Source: an uncultured Prevotella sp. (lineage in GTDB: Bacteria > Bacteroidota > Bacteroidia > Bacteroidales > Bacteroidaceae). From it: DNA of 8,517 nucleotides. The DNA is taken from contig CAKPZC010000076.1 of the NCBI GenBank assembly GCA_934203355.1, positions 1-8,517 of the forward strand, written 5' to 3'. The notes beneath the pieces are model-generated. The model saw only the letters and a list, made by a program, of their open reading frames with translations. It was not told the DNA's origin and made no database searches. Of the stretch, positions 7,226 to 8,517 are shown one piece after another (position 1 is the first letter of the stretch; each line of letters opens with the position of its first letter). A program made the translations under genes and the position numbers.

Positions 7226-7474
7226 ATGAGTACAATTACTATTAACAGCGATATCTATCAACAAGCTGAGAGATATGCCAAGTTGAATAATATCAATTTG
7301 TCGCACCTCATAGAGAGTTTTCTCATGAAACTTCAAACACCAAGTGCCAAAGATAATGCAGCATTGACCCTTCCTGATCATTTGGAGAAATTGGCAGGAT
7401 GCCTTTCTGATGTTTCTGACGATAATGAAGAAAAGTTGAACTATCTACTTGAAACATACAATAATCGGAAATAA
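7226..7474 (+). CDS. Small ribbon-helix-helix protein, DUF6364-type antitoxin candidate
   Basis: This 82-residue protein opens with a short strand (TITINSDIY, 3-11) and two helices (QQAERYAKLNN, then SHLIESFLMKL). This is the layout of a ribbon-helix-helix DNA-binding dimer. The second half (ALTLPDHLEKLAGCLSDV, then a charged tail ending LLETYNNRK) resembles DUF6364 proteins, which in Bacteroidota often sit before a PIN-domain toxin. Predicted role: DNA-binding autoregulator and antitoxin for the adjacent product. It has its own promoter, a candidate operator and a strong ribosome site, and is followed 19 bp later by the RhuM-family gene on the same strand. Composition is AT-rich (22 G/C of 60 in 7261-7320), unlike pepT. 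The family assignment is from recalled sequence pattern; the pairing with RhuM is inferred from spacing. Confidence 0.75.
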   Translation: MSTITINSDIYQQAERYAKLNNINLSHLIESFLMKLQTPSAKDNAALTLPDHLEKLAGCLSDVSDDNEEKLNYLLETYNNRK

Positions 7475-7493
7475 AAGGTAAACGAATAGTTTT

Positions 7494-8517
7494 ATGGCAA
7501 AGAAATTTGAAATACGAAACAGTACGGCAGAGTTCCTGACTTTCGTTGCAGAAGGTAAGGAACAAGGCATACATGTGTTGTATAAAGACGAAACGGTATG
7601 GGCTACACAAAAGGCTATGGCACAGCTTTTTGACTGCTCCGCAGATAACATCGGTTTGCATCTGAAGAACATATATGACACAAATGAATTGAACAAGGAG
7701 GCAACTACCGAGAAAATCTCGGTAGTTCAACAGGAAGGTGCGAGAGAGGTGCGACGCAACACGCTGTTCTACAACCTCGATGCAATCATCTCCGTGGGCT
7801 ATCGAGTTAACTCTATCCGTGCCACACAGTTCCGCCAATGGTGTACCTATGTCATCCGGCAGTTCTCGCTCCGGGGCTATATCATAGACAAGAAGCGCAT
7901 GGAGAACGGCTCATTTATCGGTGAGGACTATTTTGAGCATTTGCTGGCGGAGATACGTGAGATTAGGTTGAGTGAACGAAGATTTTACCAAAAGCTCACG
8001 GATATATATGCTACGGCTGTTGACTACAATAAGGATGCACCTACCACACGTCTGTTTTATAAAAAAGTTCAGAATAAGATGCATTATGCTGTGCATGGAC
8101 ATACCGCAGCAGAACTTATTGTTGAAAGAGCCAATGCAGAGAAAGAACACATGGGACTGACTACTTGGGAAAATGCACCTGATGGTAAAATCGTCAAGCC
8201 AGATGTAAGTATCGCCAAAAACTATCTAAAACAATTGGAACTTGAAGATATGGGAAAACTTGTCAACTCTGTACTTGATTTAGCTGAACGCATGGCAAAT
8301 CGACATATACCAATGACAATGGAAGATTGGGCAAAGCGTATTGATATTATTCTTGAAGCTGGGGGTGATGCCGTATTACATGATGCAGGAAAGGTTTCAG
8401 CAGAATTTGCCAAGAGCTTTGCAGAGTCAGAGTTTGAGAAGTACCGTGTGATACAAGACAAATTATTCAGCTCTGATTTTGATAAATTCAATTCTTCTTT
8501 ACCGTTTGACGATGATA
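7494..8517 (+). CDS. rhuM: RhuM-family virulence/DNA-binding protein, truncated at window end
   Basis: The ORF is open from the ATG at 7494 to the edge (341 codons), with no stop. The family is about 330-350 residues, so only a few residues are probably missing. Residues 25-130 form the conserved N-terminal domain: VLYKDETVWATQKAMAQLFD, a helix-turn-helix-like part, VVQQEGAREVRRNTLFYNLD (78-97), and VGYRVNSIRATQFRQWC (101-117), resembling phage antirepressor-type DNA-binding domains. KRMENG and the helical middle (about 134-180) follow, then the C-terminal part with HGHTAAELIVERANAEKEHMGLT (about 201-223). RhuM was named from Salmonella pathogenicity island 3; its biochemical role is not established. 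Relatives are common in mobile and defence regions. It is likely co-transcribed with the small ribbon-helix-helix gene 19 bp upstream; only a weak purine stretch (AAAAGG) precedes its ATG. Base composition drops from about 53% G/C (7741-7920) to 39% (8161-8340) by hand count. Confidence 0.9.
   Translation, partial: MAKKFEIRNSTAEFLTFVAEGKEQGIHVLYKDETVWATQKAMAQLFDCSADNIGLHLKNIYDTNELNKEATTEKISVVQQEGAREVRRNTLFYNLDAIISVGYRVNSIRATQFRQWCTYVIRQFSLRGYIIDKKRMENGSFIGEDYFEHLLAEIREIRLSERRFYQKLTDIYATAVDYNKDAPTTRLFYKKVQNKMHYAVHGHTAAELIVERANAEKEHMGLTTWENAPDGKIVKPDVSIAKNYLKQLELEDMGKLVNSVLDLAERMANRHIPMTMEDWAKRIDIILEAGGDAVLHDAGKVSAEFAKSFAESEFEKYRVIQDKLFSSDFDKFNSSLPFDDD
7703..7727 (+). repeat. Perfect 11-bp hairpin inside rhuM
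   Basis: AACTACCGAGA (7703-7713) and TCTCGGTAGTT (7717-7727) are exact inverse complements around a 3-base AAA loop. The hairpin encodes part of the TTEKISVVQQ segment of the N-terminal domain. No T tract follows, so it is not a classical terminator. It could affect translation or mRNA stability, be a protein site, or be a by-product of the coding sequence. Confidence 0.6.

Noticed and set aside
7323..7838. Minus-strand open frame of 171 codons across the small gene and the start of rhuM.
   Set aside because: It overlaps two recognisable genes on the other strand. Its Cys- and Phe-rich product resembles no family I know.

Overview
The window looks like chromosome from a Bacteroidota bacterium, most likely of the Prevotella/Segatella group. 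Four start regions carry close matches to the Bacteroidota sigma promoter (TTTG, about 20 bp, TAnnTTTG), two housekeeping starts lack a Shine-Dalgarno sequence, and the Mfd, PepT and polyprenol-phosphate mannose synthase proteins read like Prevotella/Bacteroides versions. The species call is inference from recall; no search was run.

Layout. Bases 1-1135 (minus) hold the N-terminal two thirds of an AAA-ATPase-like protein of the abundant PF09820 type, cut by the window edge. Upstream of it, 1136-1307 holds a good promoter and an unusual AT-rich block in which a TATTACTT-like motif recurs every 22 bp and which also contains a 48-bp near-palindrome. Bases 1308-4814 (minus) are a full-length mfd, the transcription-repair coupling factor. 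It lies 6 bp downstream of a GT2 polyprenol-phosphate mannosyltransferase (4821-5570, minus), and the two probably form one operon read from a promoter near 5599-5628. A divergent intergenic region (5571-5824) separates this operon from pepT (5825-7048, plus), which ends in a strong 17-bp-stem terminator.

Bases 7141-8517 form an AT-richer accessory module: a Bacteroidota promoter overlapped by a perfect 10-bp inverted repeat, a strong AGGAGG ribosome site, a small ribbon-helix-helix protein of DUF6364 antitoxin type (7226-7474), and, 19 bp later, a RhuM-family protein (7494 to the edge). The arrangement resembles a self-regulated toxin-antitoxin or phage-defence pair, with RhuM in the place where a toxin such as a PIN nuclease would be expected. 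This is the best candidate for an undescribed system here. The functional link is inference from layout only.

The central genes (GT2, mfd, pepT) are core metabolism and DNA repair. Both ends carry accessory genes. There is no tRNA, rRNA, CRISPR array or recognisable insertion sequence.
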